DNA from: Meandrina meandrites
Lineage: Eukaryota > Cnidaria > Anthozoa > Scleractinia > Meandrinidae
Assembly (NCBI GenBank): GCA_963693305.1
Contig: OY855904.1
Span: 51,262,761 to 51,326,760 of the forward strand
Direction of reading: 5' to 3'
Length of the DNA: 64,000 nucleotides
The position numbers and the translations under genes are program-made. This document shows, piece after piece, positions 10,939 through 21,900 of this stretch. How positions within the stretch are numbered: position 1 is the first letter of the stretch; each line of letters starts with the position of its first letter. The notes beneath the pieces are model-generated. The model searched no databases. It had not been told where the DNA came from and saw only the letters and a list, made by a program, of their open reading frames with translations.

Positions 10939-12686
10939 TATAAAAACAATATATAATTATAATAAAAACCTTCCCAAAATCCTTTGCAACTGAAAAATCG
11001 TCAATGCCAAATAACTTGGTCAGTTTGAAGCCAGCAGGAGTACAACGTCGTATAAAAATAACTCTTAACAATAACCACTTCTTGTATAAGACGTAGGGCG
11101 ATGATGTCATTAGTCACGTGACATTGCTCTGAAGTTCGTTTTTGCTCACTGTGACGAAGATATTTTGTTACTGAAAAAGCAGTCATTTCAGTTTGAAGCA
11201 CATTGGTGTGAGGCATTTCAGACTGCCCGGGTACCGAACAAAATATAAATATTAAGGGAGCTATGTACAATTTTCTAAAAGTGGGAGTCTGGGTACAAGT
11301 GCGTATCTGGCGCTGCACTAAATCTGAGGAAACAAAAAATTACATGTTGGTAGATATTTATATGTTAAGTACATTTTTATCACTTTTATTGTTATGACGT
11401 CATCGGTCACGTGACCAGAACGGACCGCATTTTTAAATTCGCTTGAAAACTTTACTGGGATCTCCCTCTTAGGATTTTTTTAAGCGAAGTTGTAGATTTT
11501 TAAATAGTGTTTTTAAAAATGGCCATTATTACTTTTTCCTAAAAACGTACGGCAGTAAAAAATACAATTGAAAAGTTTGTTGGCTTCCTACTCAGCGACC
11601 ATTTGCGGTAGGAATAAAAGAAAATTTTGCCTAAGGCAGGAGTGCATGCTCTTTACGATGGCGTTGTCAGTTTTTTCTTATTTTAATTGCCTTTCGCCAG
11701 GATGGATTTAATTTCTTTCAGACGAAAGGAGTGGGACTGGGGAGATGTTAAGTAGCTGCCCCTCCCCTCCCCTTCCCCTCCCCCGCTGCTGTGGGTCTCC
11801 CCAGCGGATTCCCCGTGGTCCGTATTGCGGGCTTATGACAAGAGCATTTTCAAAATGGCGACTAGAAAAGGGAATCTAATGGAGTGAATGTGAGATATAG
11901 AGGACAGTTTTTTCGATGTTTTTCCTTCTTGACGCGATCAAAACGAGTCCTTAAACGTAGGGTATACCTCATTTATTTGTATTCCCGATAAAGAAGAATA
12001 CAGCTATTTCGAGAAACGTTGTCGGAGAAAAGCACAAAACTGCACAAGCCAATCCCGAAAGATAGTATGGGTAGACGTATTGAACTACTGCACGTGTTGA
12101 ATACTAATGAGATATAACAACAAAATAAGCACGAATTTCTTTTCAGACATGTAGAAACAAGGTGCGTTTAGACCCTCTGAAGTTTAGAAGAATTTTTCCT
12201 CACTCAAAGACATGCGACAGTAAAAGTAAAGCTACAGATATAGGCCTCCTGAGAGGAAAAACAAATTCTCCTCGTGCAAAAATACAAACTTGCAAATTTC
12301 CTCTAGGCCAATATGCAAAATTCCAGTGAATACCCAGACCACCTTTCGGTCTTGTCGCGTGCACTTTGATGTTTTTTTTTCCGACAACCTTTCTCGAAAT
12401 AGCTGTATGGAATGTGTAGAAACGTGCGAAAACGTGGTTAAGAGAAACTTACAGGGACCTGAGGTAAGCGTTTCTCATTGTACAATGATTTTTTTTTTAG
12501 ACTGGTTAAAGCTTATGTCTTCGACGTTTATCATGTTTATCAACTTAGCTTACTGGAATTAAAGCCGAGCTCGGCGTAAAAAAAATAGATAGTGAGAACG
12601 AGGCGATAATATTAATTAGTATATACACACTCAGTGATCTTGGCTATTCCAGCAATCTGATTGGTTCTCTATCTCGGGCTAATGCC
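10411..12686. other. Unassigned intergenic sequence with an (ATA)n microsatellite
   Basis: A pure (ATA)n run occupies 10871-10938. The E-box-like palindrome GTCACGTGAC occurs at about 11113 and again, as GGTCACGTGACC, at about 11404, suggesting a local duplication. A pyrimidine-rich patch lies around 11755-11790. No coding exon was recognised. Confidence 0.4.
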
Positions 12687-12718
12687 GCATTATTCACTCG
12701 CTACCGAGTGGATAATGC
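12687..12718. repeat. Hairpin upstream of DUF3504-like scrap
   Basis: Arms GCATTATTCACTCG and CGAGTGGATAATGC enclose a 4-nt CTAC loop, with one mismatch. It lies 25 bp before the ATG of the fragment at 12743. The pairing of hairpin and scrap suggests the end of a mobile element. Confidence 0.7.
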
Positions 12719-12742
12719 ATTATCCCATAAAACAGAAACAAA

Positions 12743-12871
12743 ATGGCCGGCGTAAACTCGCTTTTCGCTAGCGTTTCAGAATCAAAAATAGTGCAAATAG
12801 GAGACGACAGCGAGCCAGAAAACACCAAGAAGGCAACGAACTCTGGCCTAAAAGTTTTTAAAGATAAGTGA
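12743..12871 (+). pseudogene. N-terminal scrap of a DUF3504/Crypton-like protein
   Basis: A 42-codon frame begins MAGVNSLFASVSESKIVQIG and continues with DDSEPENTKKATNSGLKVFK before stopping. The block D..ENTKKAT...LKVFK is typical, from memory, of the N-terminal region of cnidarian DUF3504 (KIAA1958/QRICH1-like) proteins. It is shared in weaker form with the minus-strand frame at 4717-4947. Nothing of the recombinase domain follows. The frame is preceded by a hairpin and followed about 600 bp later by a foldback (13470-13580), so it is probably an internally deleted transposon copy rather than a host exon. Confidence 0.45.
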
Positions 12872-13469
12872 AGGAGTCATGTTTTGCAAACAAGTGTTTT
12901 TCAGTTTGTTTATCCTGATAATTACTGTGATCAATTCGACCTATCGCTAAATAGGCAGCAATTAATCTTCACGACTACAATTTGTGTCGACTCATTACGA
13001 GTATTTTTGTAGACTGGTTTGCCTGACAGAACGAATTTCTCACCGAAATCGAGGAAATAGAAAAAGAAGAATTGAAGTTTTATATCTCCGCAAGAAAACA
13101 AGACAGGTCATATTACAACAAGGTAAACCCTCACCTCAATTCGAGCCGCCATTGACAGGCACCTTCGCAACGAGCCAAACAACAAGCCTTTCTCGATAAC
13201 TTCGAAAACTTTGTTTGATCAGTTATCGATTTCCAAGCAGACTTTCGATTAAAGTTGCCGATTTGAACTGTGTAAAAGGACCATTTTGACGAGGATTTTA
13301 TCGAAGATTGTGTATTTGCCATGTTAAAAGAATCTGTAAACAGTTTTGTACCTGTTTCACGCATGAATTGAGACGTCAAATTAGACGTCAATAAAATTGC
13401 CTTTCATAGGTTTCCTTTTGAAAATGTCTAGATTGTCTGTTTTGAGATCACTTCGTGTGTATATACTAA
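12872..13469. other. Sequence between DUF3504-like scrap and foldback
   Basis: Short open frames exist on both strands (12984-13199 and 13131-13391) but none has a recognisable domain. It may be the remainder of the internally deleted element that starts near 12600. Confidence 0.35.
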
Positions 13470-13580
13470 AACAATTATTCTTTTCAATCTCGGTGAATAG
13501 CGGCAGAATATTTACCTCGCCGCTACGCGGCTCGGTAAATATTCTGCCACTATTCACCTCGATTTCAAAGAATAATTGTT
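13470..13580. repeat. Foldback element with GCCGCTACGCGGC tip
   Basis: The arms of about 47 bp are almost perfectly complementary. They begin AACAATTATTCTTT and end with its complement, and contain matching GGCAGAATATTTACC blocks, around a short GC-rich loop. The outer ends match those of 3239-3352 (AACAATTAT). A transcript through it would form a long stable hairpin. It has no coding capacity. Confidence 0.85.
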
Positions 13581-14393
13581 AAATGGCAGTCATTTCGTCG
13601 AGGCATGTAGCTGTCTGTTTGTCATCTGAATTTTAAGCTACTGTACATCAATCGCATCCTTTCATTGTTTATACGTGAGGAAATGTTCCTCAAAATATTG
13701 ACCAAGTGGCCATTTCAGGCCGCAAAGAAAAATTACGTCAGGGAAATTTGAAATTACTGTAACACCTTTGATGTGATACCTTTGAAACTGGAAGAAACAT
13801 TTCAGCTCAGTGTGATCTCTTTTTTTAAGTTAGACTAGAGACTACTTTCAGTCAACCTGGTAGCTAATCTAGACTTCAATTATTATTTAAACACTAGTGC
13901 TACTCACATTTTGGAATGCCTCATTGGGCATGTTTAATAAATGAGACCATTTCTTAACTTCAAATTTGTTCTTCCCATGATGTTTTATTGTATTGGTAAA
14001 CATGGATTTACGTTCCTTTTGCATTTTGTGGTCTACAGGTAATTTTTGGGACTAACAGAATGCCTTATGTTTTGACAGGAGTTACAGTATTCAGAACTGA
14101 GGATATTCTGGATTACTGTTGAGTTAAACTATGGATTATAACAAGTTCAGGTAGTTGTTGATCTCTTCGTTTTGCACATAGTTATGTGACAGTCAATTCT
14201 AGCAATTCCCATCCTTCTCTCTACACACATTCATTACCTGAGGCATTTAAGATCTGCTTTTTGACCAGATATTTGTCTACTTTATAAAAAAATATGTTTG
14301 ACATTTTTTAATGCCTGTATTTTCAGTTGTTGAATGACCTTCAGTAGCATTTTGAAGTAGCAAATATGAAAATTCGTGAGGCCTTAAACTTAA
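13581..14393. other. Unassigned intergenic sequence
   Basis: No gene or repeat was recognised in this AT-rich stretch. Confidence 0.4.
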
Positions 14394-14700
14394 GCAAGCC
14401 AGAAAACCCTAATCCCAATACAAAGCTAACTGCAAGCAACATGATGTACCATTTGGCTAACCGGTGTACTATGTACATGTAGGCTAACCGGAATCTTATG
14501 TAGGCTAACTGGAATGGCTTGCATGGCTTGCATGTTTCATGACACATAAGTGCCATACAAGCCAGAAATACCTAACTCCAATAATAAGAATAACCTCAAG
14601 CTACTTCAGCTAACTATACTCAGGCTAACTGGAGTACTGCTTAGGCTAACCAGGGAGCTTTTTAGGCTAACCAATGTGCTATTTGTATATAGTGGAATGG
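14394..14700. repeat. Two-copy tandem repeat of about 163 bp with TAGGCTAAC words
   Basis: The second copy begins near 14557 and repeats the order AAGCCAGAA, CCTAA, CCAATA, then several TAGGCTAAC[C/T] words. The short word itself recurs at least six times. It has no coding capacity. Confidence 0.7.
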
Positions 14701-15945
14701 CTCTCATGACTTGTTGGCTCACACTTTGTCAAGACCCAAGTTTTTTTTTTTTAACTCATATGGGAATTAGCCAAGTAGTAGCTGTAAATTTGATTTAAAT
14801 AAACTCCAGCTTAGTTTTGGTTGGCAACTTGCTCTACAATAAAACCAAACATAGATTTTTTTCTGTGATGTAATGTTTTGAAATGAACAGACTACAAAAA
14901 TTCAGCTTTAGGGTCCAAAACATTTTTAAACATTATTAAAATAATCTGACATTCTTCTGCAATAATTAATGAAAGGAGGGGTGAAAAGAAAATTGATTTC
15001 TTCCTTGCCTGACCCAGGTAGACTGGGCAAGGTGAAACCATTATAACCTTACCCAAAGTCCCATGTTTCTTTTGAAACAACTAAAACAAAAAATAAAAAT
15101 CCATAAATGTCATTTGGCTATCTAGCAAGTGGAAAAAACTATTGGATCCACTAGCCCAACATAAAAGCAGCCAGTTTTTTTTTCACACACTGAAAAATGC
15201 CATTTAATTTTAATATACAGTCTGCATCCTGGAAAATTGCAATTTCATCAAAATAAATAGTTTTGTTTGTTTTGTTCTATTTACAGGTGACTTGAAGACT
15301 TTGCAAGGGCATTCCTGTTAGTCAAAATGAACTCAAAAATACACCTTGTGTCAATGTAATAAAATTGCCACATGATTGACTCCCACATGTTGCCAGTTTA
15401 AACCCGAATATACTTTAGTGACATTTATAGCTATTTATATGATATAAATTCCCAGAACCCAATATGGCTCCATTCTGGGGTTCATGACAAAAAATTTTGT
15501 TTCAATAAAAACATGTAAAAATAATGAAATAACAGAGAATTAACATCATTAATTATTATCGCAGACCATAAATTTTAATCCAGGTTAAGTTAATGTGTCA
15601 AGTTTTTTTGCAGCACAGGCTTGGTTCCACAAGGTGTGATTCCAAAATATATCCATACCTCCCCTGAGGATGGTTCTTTGGTTTGGACCCTCCCACCCCC
15701 TGGGATTTCCAGTGTAGCTTCATACTTTCTTTTAAAAATTTGTGTTATTGAGACCCCATTCCCCTCAGAATTTCCAATGACCATCCTTGGGGTGGGTATG
15801 GATATTTTCTGGAACCGCGCAATGTAGGCATTTGCTTATGAAAGTAAGCTGCAGATTGATCTGATTGATACACACTAAACTATTTTCACATTTACCTGTT
15901 TTCTATGGGATATATAATTATATATTGTTTTTACCGGTTTCACTT

Positions 15946-15947
<2 letters not shown>
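14701..15947. other. Unassigned intergenic sequence
   Basis: No gene was recognised. Two overlapping open frames on opposite strands at 15590-15827 are each other's shadow and show no known domain. Confidence 0.4.

Positions 15948-15997
<50 letters not shown>
15948..15997 (-). repeat. (AAT)n tract, probable 3' tail of the adjoining LINE
   Basis: A 50-bp AAT microsatellite abuts the 3' end of the minus-strand LINE remnant. In the minus-strand sense it follows a segment containing AATAAA. Short tandem repeats at the 3' terminus are usual for CR1/L2-type non-LTR elements. Confidence 0.7.
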
Positions 15998-15999
<2 letters not shown>

Positions 16000-16740
16000 G
16001 CTTTATTTACCCTGGAGTAAAATCTATCAGCATTTATAAAAATGCTGGTCTTAACAAGATGTCCAGTAATAAAATCTAAATTAAAATTTCAATACATAAT
16101 TTACCTGGAATCTACTTTTAAAATATATCAGCATGCAGAGGTATAAAAAGTTAAACTGAGCATTTATGATTCTTAATGTCAGTTTCTTTCAGATGTTTAA
16201 AAAGTTGTAGTTTAAAAGAAGATAGTTTAGTTTGTTTTCTTAGTCCTGTAGATAGCGAGTTCCAGTCACTTGCCCCAGCATGTTTGAATGTTCTTCTTCC
16301 CGATGGGGTTTTGGCTCGGGGTAGGTCGATAATGCCACTGTTCCGTAATGCTTTGCCGTGCAGAGGCGGATCCAGGGGAGGGGTGATGGGGGTTGCAACC
16401 CCCCCTTTGGGCAAAATTTTTTAGTTATTTTTTTTTTATTCTTCCTGAAAAATAATTGAATAAAATTGTTTTTTGCATTAAAGGTTACTACAATAGTGTA
16501 CAACCCCCCCTTTAAAAAATTCCTGGATCCGCCCCTGCCGTGGAGTTCGCTTCTACTGGTAAAATAACCTTCTAATTGCTTTGGACAACTTTGCTTATTT
16601 ACAATTTTAAAAATATAAATAAATCGAAGAAATGTTCGCCTGTTGTACATGGGCCTGAGTGTAGCATAGCACAAAATTTTCAACGCAAAGTACTTGTATT
16701 ATTGAACATGTAAAGCTCATTAAATGTGTTAGTTTATATC
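15998..16740 (-). pseudogene. LINE reverse-transcriptase C-terminus, interrupted by a TIR element
   Basis: On the minus strand the sequence encodes the end of a non-LTR retrotransposon polymerase. One piece (about 16540-16685) has ILCYATLRPMYNRRTFLRFI and LEGYFTSRSELHG, and the next (about 16180-16360) has LRNSGIIDLPRAKTPSGRRT and AGASDWNSL. The two are separated only by a 177-bp inserted element at 16361-16537. The reading frame is otherwise fairly well kept, so this copy is younger than the LINE remnants at 430 and 21240. Only the 3' end of the LINE is here, a typical 5'-truncated insertion. Confidence 0.8.
16361..16537. mobile_element. 177-bp TIR element (MITE) nested in the LINE
   Basis: It has terminal inverted repeats CAGAGGCGGATCCAGG and CCTGGATCCGCCCCTG (16 bp, one mismatch) and a 5-bp direct repeat CCGTG at 16356-16360 and 16538-16542. 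The CAGRGG start is hAT-like, and hAT families with 5-bp duplications are known, so a short-duplication hAT origin is plausible. Subterminal C/G runs (CCCCCCC near both ends) are also mirrored. It is non-coding. Confidence 0.85.
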
Positions 16741-16791
16741 TGGATGTTCAGGGATGTTATTTGGCCTTGTATATTGATAATAATGATAATT

Positions 16792-16922
16792 AAATGACTT
16801 TTTTCGGGAATATTGTTTATTTGCTACCTTGTAGTGTCATTTGCGGCCCTTGCGCTTCGCGCTCGGGCCGCAAATGACACTACGCGGGCGCAAATAAACA
16901 ATATTCCCTCAAAAAGTCATTT
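16792..16922. repeat. Foldback element with CGCTTCGCG loop
   Basis: Arms of about 58 bp pair almost fully. They begin AAATGACTTTTTTCGGGAATA and end with the complement TATTCCCTCAAAAAGTCATTT, with matching GTAGTGTCATTTGCGGCCC blocks flanking a GC-rich loop. It shares style with the foldbacks at 3239 and 13470: AT-rich outer arms and a CG-rich tip. Confidence 0.85.
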
Positions 16923-19240
16923 TATTGTCCTATTCGCGTTAGTGAAATAAAAAAGGAAAATATAAGAAGGGTTTGCGTTTAAGAAGACATATTTGAATGT
17001 ATTTAAAGGCTTAACGTTCTTATAAAATGAAGTCGAAAAAAATATTTGTCAGGGTTGCGTCTACAGATGTATAACCGGTAAATGTTCGGACGGGTTATTT
17101 GAAGCTCACTACTAGTCATTCCGAACAAAATTTATAACCTTCTTAGAACTTCATAACACACGAGTTTCTAAACTATTTGTAATTATTTTGACATGCGACT
17201 GAGTAGCTGGCAATTTTGAAGACGGATTTTCAAATAATATATATTCAACACACCCTATTTAAAAAAAAAAATAGAAAGTATTTCCGCCAAACATCTTTTT
17301 CTCCCGTTTACAGAATATCCTAATAAAGTTTCGGCGAAACTAATAAAGATCTTGATGTAAAATGAAGCTAGGAAGAATTAACTTATTTCTTCTTTACATG
17401 CAGTTTACATGAGCGACGCTTTGTTCTTAAATTCGTTCATTTTTTATCAGCAATTTGAAGAAACAAAAAATTACTTTCTTTCTCCCTTACGCTCAAAGTG
17501 TTGTAAAATATTTTGCCTCTTAATAGTAGTAATATACTCTTATTGTTACGAATTTCTTAGAACTTAGTGAGATATGAAATACATTCTCGTAAAAACATTC
17601 GTTCGTCATTTTCTTTACAGTTTGAATTTACACCTCAACTATCAACACCTCAACTTTAAGCAGGGAGAGATTTGTGTTTACATGGTAGGTTGAATTTTTT
17701 TTTCTATTTTTCATTTTACTTTTTTTCTGATAATTTTTATCGTAAAAAGTTTGTACCCGCTTTTAGAAAGAGCATTTTTTTGCCATTGACTGGGTCTTAC
17801 CATGTTTAAAATGACTAAAATGTGTCCATTGAATGGTTACTGCGATTTCAGAAAGCATCAAAATTTATTGCGAAGACGGTTAAGACATCTCAATTCCACG
17901 AATTGTTTACACGTTTTTTGTGCCTAGCTTATGCCATATTTTGACGGGAATGAATAACTACAGTTTCTGTTAATCGTAATTTCGTAACTTAACTTAAGTA
18001 GGCAGTGCTAAATACAAATTCAATGAAACCACTTTAATACCAAGGAAAGTGCCATGAAGTGTTGACTAAGTGTTTTGTGCGCGATAGTCCAGCGATTTAG
18101 ACACGTTTCTTTTATTCTTCGGAAAGGAAAAGATGGCCGTTGTTTGCTTTGGTTGGTCCAACAGATTAGTTCTGAAAAAAGCGTATTCCATAAACTTTCC
18201 ACAATGACAACAATTTCCGAATTTCATCGATGAAATATATATAATTTATTCTAATATCTTTAAGAATATCAAGTTAAGAACTGAAATATGCCAGTACTAA
18301 CCGAAGCAAAATGGTATCGGATACTTATCCAGATTTATGAACTCAGATACTACGCGCACTATGATTGGTCAAAAAGGTCGAAACCCTATGTTCTATTGTA
18401 CCGGTAAACTCCCGCTTCAGCCGCTTCCCGACAAGGTAGCACTAACGTTAGTATATTTGGTCTACCTGATGATTAAAACAGAGGATATGATTCTTATATA
18501 TGATCATTATGAATATTTACTGAGGGTGGTTCATTAGAATGAATTCTGCCGCGCACCGCAGTTTCTAGAGGTAAAGAAAAACAAAACGCAAAAATAATCA
18601 TATGAGAAGGAACATAACAAACAGTTACGCTTTCACCGGTCTGGAATAATATTTAATGACATGGAAATCTTTTCATTCAATATTTACTCAGAAACCTTAT
18701 TTGAAAGAAAAAACTACCTCAAATTGGTCGCGATGAAAGCTTACTTGATTTCTTTCGGATGACAGAAACTCACGCTGTGTACTTTTGGCATTGTTTTCCC
18801 AGTGTGATCCTTAGAGAGGGTACCTAATTTCTATCAGCTTAATTTAATAAGGGCCCATCTAAACGAAAAAAAAAACATGGTCTGTTAAAAGTGAACTGAA
18901 CGTCCAAGTTATAATAAAGCGATTTTATAAAGACTTGTGTTTTTCCGTGCGTGGTTAGCCGTTCTTGGGTCGTTTCGCAACGCTTTAGCAGCTGTTTAGC
19001 CTGCTTTGCAGTCGAACTAAACTTACCGGGTTTTATTTTTCTGCAACGCAGCCTAGCAACGCTTCTCCTCCCCTTGAATAGGCTGTAATTTTTCGGGTTT
19101 GAGCCTTAAAAAGGTATCAATTTTCGTTTTCTTTATCTTTAAATAGGGTTAGGGTTATAGAACCTTCGCGGCACACCCCTATCCGAAATTAATGCGAGTA
19201 CCCCCCACCCCGCTGTCTGTGCAAAACTTTTACAGTAACT
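16923..19240. other. Unassigned intergenic sequence upstream of the GPCR
   Basis: No conserved coding exon or RNA gene was recognised. Short open frames at 18020-18202 and 18337-18537 have no known domain. Confidence 0.4.
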
Positions 19241-19249
19241 AACAGCATC

Positions 19250-19366
19250 GGGACTGTGGTGCTTATTCGGAGGCGGCACTTATTAACTTTATTGAACCAC
19301 AAGCGGCGCTTATTCGAGCGCGGTGCTTACTCGGAGGCGGCGCTTATTCGAGTAAATACGGTATAT
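19250..19366. repeat. GGCGCTTATTCG word repeat
   Basis: GG(C/T)GCTTATTCG-type words recur four to five times with GGAGGCGG spacers, ending about 120 bp before the GPCR start codon. It may be an interspersed repeat of the kind with GCTTAT(T/A) words seen also at 39438 and 60611. A promoter role is possible but unsupported. Confidence 0.5.
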
Positions 19367-19484
19367 TACTCATATCTTGCATTCGGCAGAATAGTTGTAA
19401 AAATTTATACATCACTCATTTCTCTCAACAGATGCACGAGTAGCTACTTCCAACTGCAAATTAAAAAACAAGTGACACTTCAAG

Positions 19485-20375
19485 ATGTTTTCGTTTCCAG
19501 AATGTATTACCTGGCTTGGTGTGGGCTTAACCGAGTGTGTTGCTATAGTAACAGTTAACGTCATTACAATAATTGTTTTCATTAAAAATCGTAATCTCCG
19601 CAAGCGTAGCACGTACCTGGTTATAAATTTGGCAGTTGCAGATATGTTTGTGGGAGGAATTGCTACGTATGATCTATTCTTTTGGGTCGGAGCAAAATGT
19701 AATATATGGAAGTACAACTCAATTGGACACTTTGCAGACTATGTACTATTAACACTCCTCCGCTTGTTTACTCTTTCCTCTCTAACAAACATAGCAGCGA
19801 TTTCTGTTGAACGGCTGCACGCGACGCTGCGGCCGTTCAGACATCGCCTATTTAAAAATTGGGTTTATGCATTAATAATTGCCGTTGTTTGGGTTACGGC
19901 TGGGTTGATATCAATTGTTATGACAGTTTTATTGAAATTTGAAGGCATCAGTTATTATATTTACTTGATGGTATTATTTCAAGGAACCTGTCTATTAGTT
20001 ATTTCTATTTCTTACGCGACCATTATTATTAAAGTCCGTTGTGGAGCGCAGCCTCAACACCATGGTGCAGCCAGCAGAGAAAGAAAACTGACCGTGACAT
20101 TGTTGATCGTGACCGTCGTATCTCTGCTGTTGTACCTACCAGATATGATATACCACCTTCCCGATTCCACCACCGTCATTATTAGTGCAATGTCCAAAGC
20201 ATCGTCTCAACGGTTACATGATATACTGAATGTTTTATTTTATGCAAACTCGCTTGTAAATCCTACACTATACGCTATCCGCATGCCACAATACAGGTCA
20301 GCTGTACTTGCACTCTTTCGCAGACGACCTCAGCAACAAAGACAAGTTGCAGTTATTCCCCTTAATAACTTGTAA
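19485..20375 (+). CDS. Class A (rhodopsin-like) G-protein-coupled receptor, intronless
   Basis: The predicted protein is a complete 296-residue seven-helix receptor in a single exon. Landmark residues are visible: N25 in TM1, NLAVAD with D53 in TM2, SVERL at 107-111 (an ERL version of the E/DRY motif), W136 in TM4, LYLP with P219 in TM6 and NPTLY (259-263) in TM7. The extracellular N-terminus is only about 10 residues and the C-tail about 25. There is no proline in TM5 and no clear cysteine in the second extracellular loop, as in the melanocortin/adenosine/cannabinoid-like group, so a loose kinship with that group is inferred. The ligand is unknown. The start is the first in-frame ATG. Single-exon GPCRs of this size are common in cnidarian lineage-specific expansions. 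Confidence 0.92.
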   Translation: MFSFPECITWLGVGLTECVAIVTVNVITIIVFIKNRNLRKRSTYLVINLAVADMFVGGIATYDLFFWVGAKCNIWKYNSIGHFADYVLLTLLRLFTLSSLTNIAAISVERLHATLRPFRHRLFKNWVYALIIAVVWVTAGLISIVMTVLLKFEGISYYIYLMVLFQGTCLLVISISYATIIIKVRCGAQPQHHGAASRERKLTVTLLIVTVVSLLLYLPDMIYHLPDSTTVIISAMSKASSQRLHDILNVLFYANSLVNPTLYAIRMPQYRSAVLALFRRRPQQQRQVAVIPLNNL

Positions 20376-20849
20376 TGCAAATACTACGAAGGAATATTTC
20401 GTTCTTCTAACTGGCTTTGTTACTTTGAGATTGAGATTGTAAATGGATGAGCACGTCGACGAAAAATAATTACCTTTTTAAGGTTGAATTGAAACAGATA
20501 AAGACATTGAGTTAGATACACTCAATTTATTTTAAAAAGTCTAAATTTTCCGGTCGAGGCAGAACCCAAACTGCCGAGACTGAATGTTAATTTTTTTTTT
20601 CATGTTTGGAACCTGAAATGTTCTTAAGTGACTTAGAATTATTGTGCTTCGTATCAAAGCTACTTGATACATGTCTGCTACGTTTAAACAACGAAAATTA
20701 AATATAAATTCACGTTACAACTACCACCGTCGGTTGACGGCCAATGAAATGTATGCGCGAAAATTTCCCACTGTTATAATTTTTTTGGTAGAAATGCAGA
20801 TATTATATGATATTATCTATTTAAGTTCATAACTTTTGCCCTTTGATAT
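20376..20849. other. Downstream region of the GPCR
   Basis: Presumed 3' untranslated region and spacer. No canonical AATAAA was noticed close to the stop; an ATTAAA lies near 20697. The large repeat copy B begins at about 20850. Confidence 0.4.
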
Positions 20850-20996
20850 TGTATAACGAATTTGTGATTAATTTTTATATCCCATATACACACTGGCAAA
20901 ACATGTTTAATTAGACCAGGTTTTAAAAAGATGGAAAGCAGGAAAAAAACCGAGAAACTGAATTTTGCATAGGGCTTAGTAAAGCTTCTTGTGAGA

Positions 20997-21070
20997 GGCG
21001 CGGTGGCCTAATGGTTAGTGCGCTGGACTCCGGATCGGGCGGTCCGGGTTCGAGACCTGGCCGGGGCACT
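20997..21070 (+). repeat. tRNA-derived sequence (SINE head or tRNA pseudogene)
   Basis: An A-box (TGGCCTAATGG, 21004-21014) and a B-box (GGTTCGAGACC, 21047-21057) are correctly spaced for an RNA polymerase III promoter. The 5' and 3' acceptor strands do not pair well, so it is not a functional tRNA. GGCCTAATGG is reminiscent of arginine tRNAs. It lies between direct repeats AGCTTCT (20983-20989 and 21074-21080), consistent with insertion, and has no tail body. A relative with a long body is at 52703-53015. Confidence 0.7.
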
Positions 21071-21239
21071 GGCAGCTTCTATGAAGAAAACAATTTTAAA
21101 CCGCCTTTAACTAAACAATATTTAAACGTGTTTTAGCTTTGGTGTGAATGGAGTATTATAATATTTTGTTTTATTTTTAGTTTAACCAGACAGACGGACA
21201 AAACAGCATTTCAGTGGGAGGGGGGGGGGGGGGGGGGGG

Positions 21240-21900
21240 GTTATAACAACAGTCATCTATTCCCTTTCTAAATCTTGTAAGGGTTATTGGCTTACGTACT
21301 TCTGAAGGCAGTCGATATAGAACAGCTCCGGAATAACCAAAACTGCGCTTAAGAAAATTAGTCCTAGGTTTGGGTATTAGAAGGATGTTCTTAAAGTTAC
21401 GAATACTGTAAAGAAGTCACGAGCAGAGAACAGATCTTGCATGTAGGGGGCCATAGTTTGTTTAACGTTTTGAACATGATAACCGCCTTTTGTTTTGTTC
21501 GGCTAACTGAAACCCTGTCCCATCCAAGCATCTCAAGAAGGGGATCCGCATTAGCGTCATAGCTCGATTTCCTATCTATCCTAGCAGCAAGGTTTTATAG
21601 TTTTTGCATTTTATCTCGCAAAGTTTGGCTGAGACTAACCCATACACTGCTGCAGTACATAAAGTGAGGCTCGATTAAAGCTTAATAAATTTTTGCAGCT
21701 GAGTGTTGATGAATGGTCCCACGTGCTTCAAGGCGCCTATTGCTGAGGAAATTTTTATAGAGATATTGTTAATATGCGTGGATCAGGAAAGGGTTTCATC
21801 AATTGTGAGTCCAAGAGACTTTGAGGAGTTCACTCTTATGATTTTGTTGTCCTCGATATGTGCACGGATGAAAGCCCCAGCTTGGGTTTGCAGCATCTGA
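21240..21900 (-). pseudogene. Decayed LINE reverse-transcriptase C-terminal region
   Basis: Minus-strand reading recovers, across several frameshifts and stops, the familiar order of the C-terminal part of a jockey/CR1-like polymerase. A GPFINTQ-like block near 21700 is followed by EPHFMYC near 21660, DANADPLLEMLGWDR near 21550, FKTLNK near 21470 and a PKPRTNFLKRSF-type block near 21370. It is clearly inactive. It corresponds to 430-900 in copy A. The plus-strand frame 21703-21900 is its shadow. Confidence 0.8.

Noticed and set aside
11001..11318. 105-codon minus-strand frame and its overlapping neighbour at 10850-11110
   Set aside because: One runs into the (ATA)n microsatellite as poly-tyrosine and neither has a domain.
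19144..19158. TAGGGTTAGGGTTA resembling a telomere repeat
   Set aside because: Only about two copies of the hexamer are present, which is too short for an interstitial telomeric tract.
20997..21070. Functional tRNA gene
   Set aside because: A and B boxes are good, but the acceptor stem does not pair and the piece lies inside a repeat between direct repeats.
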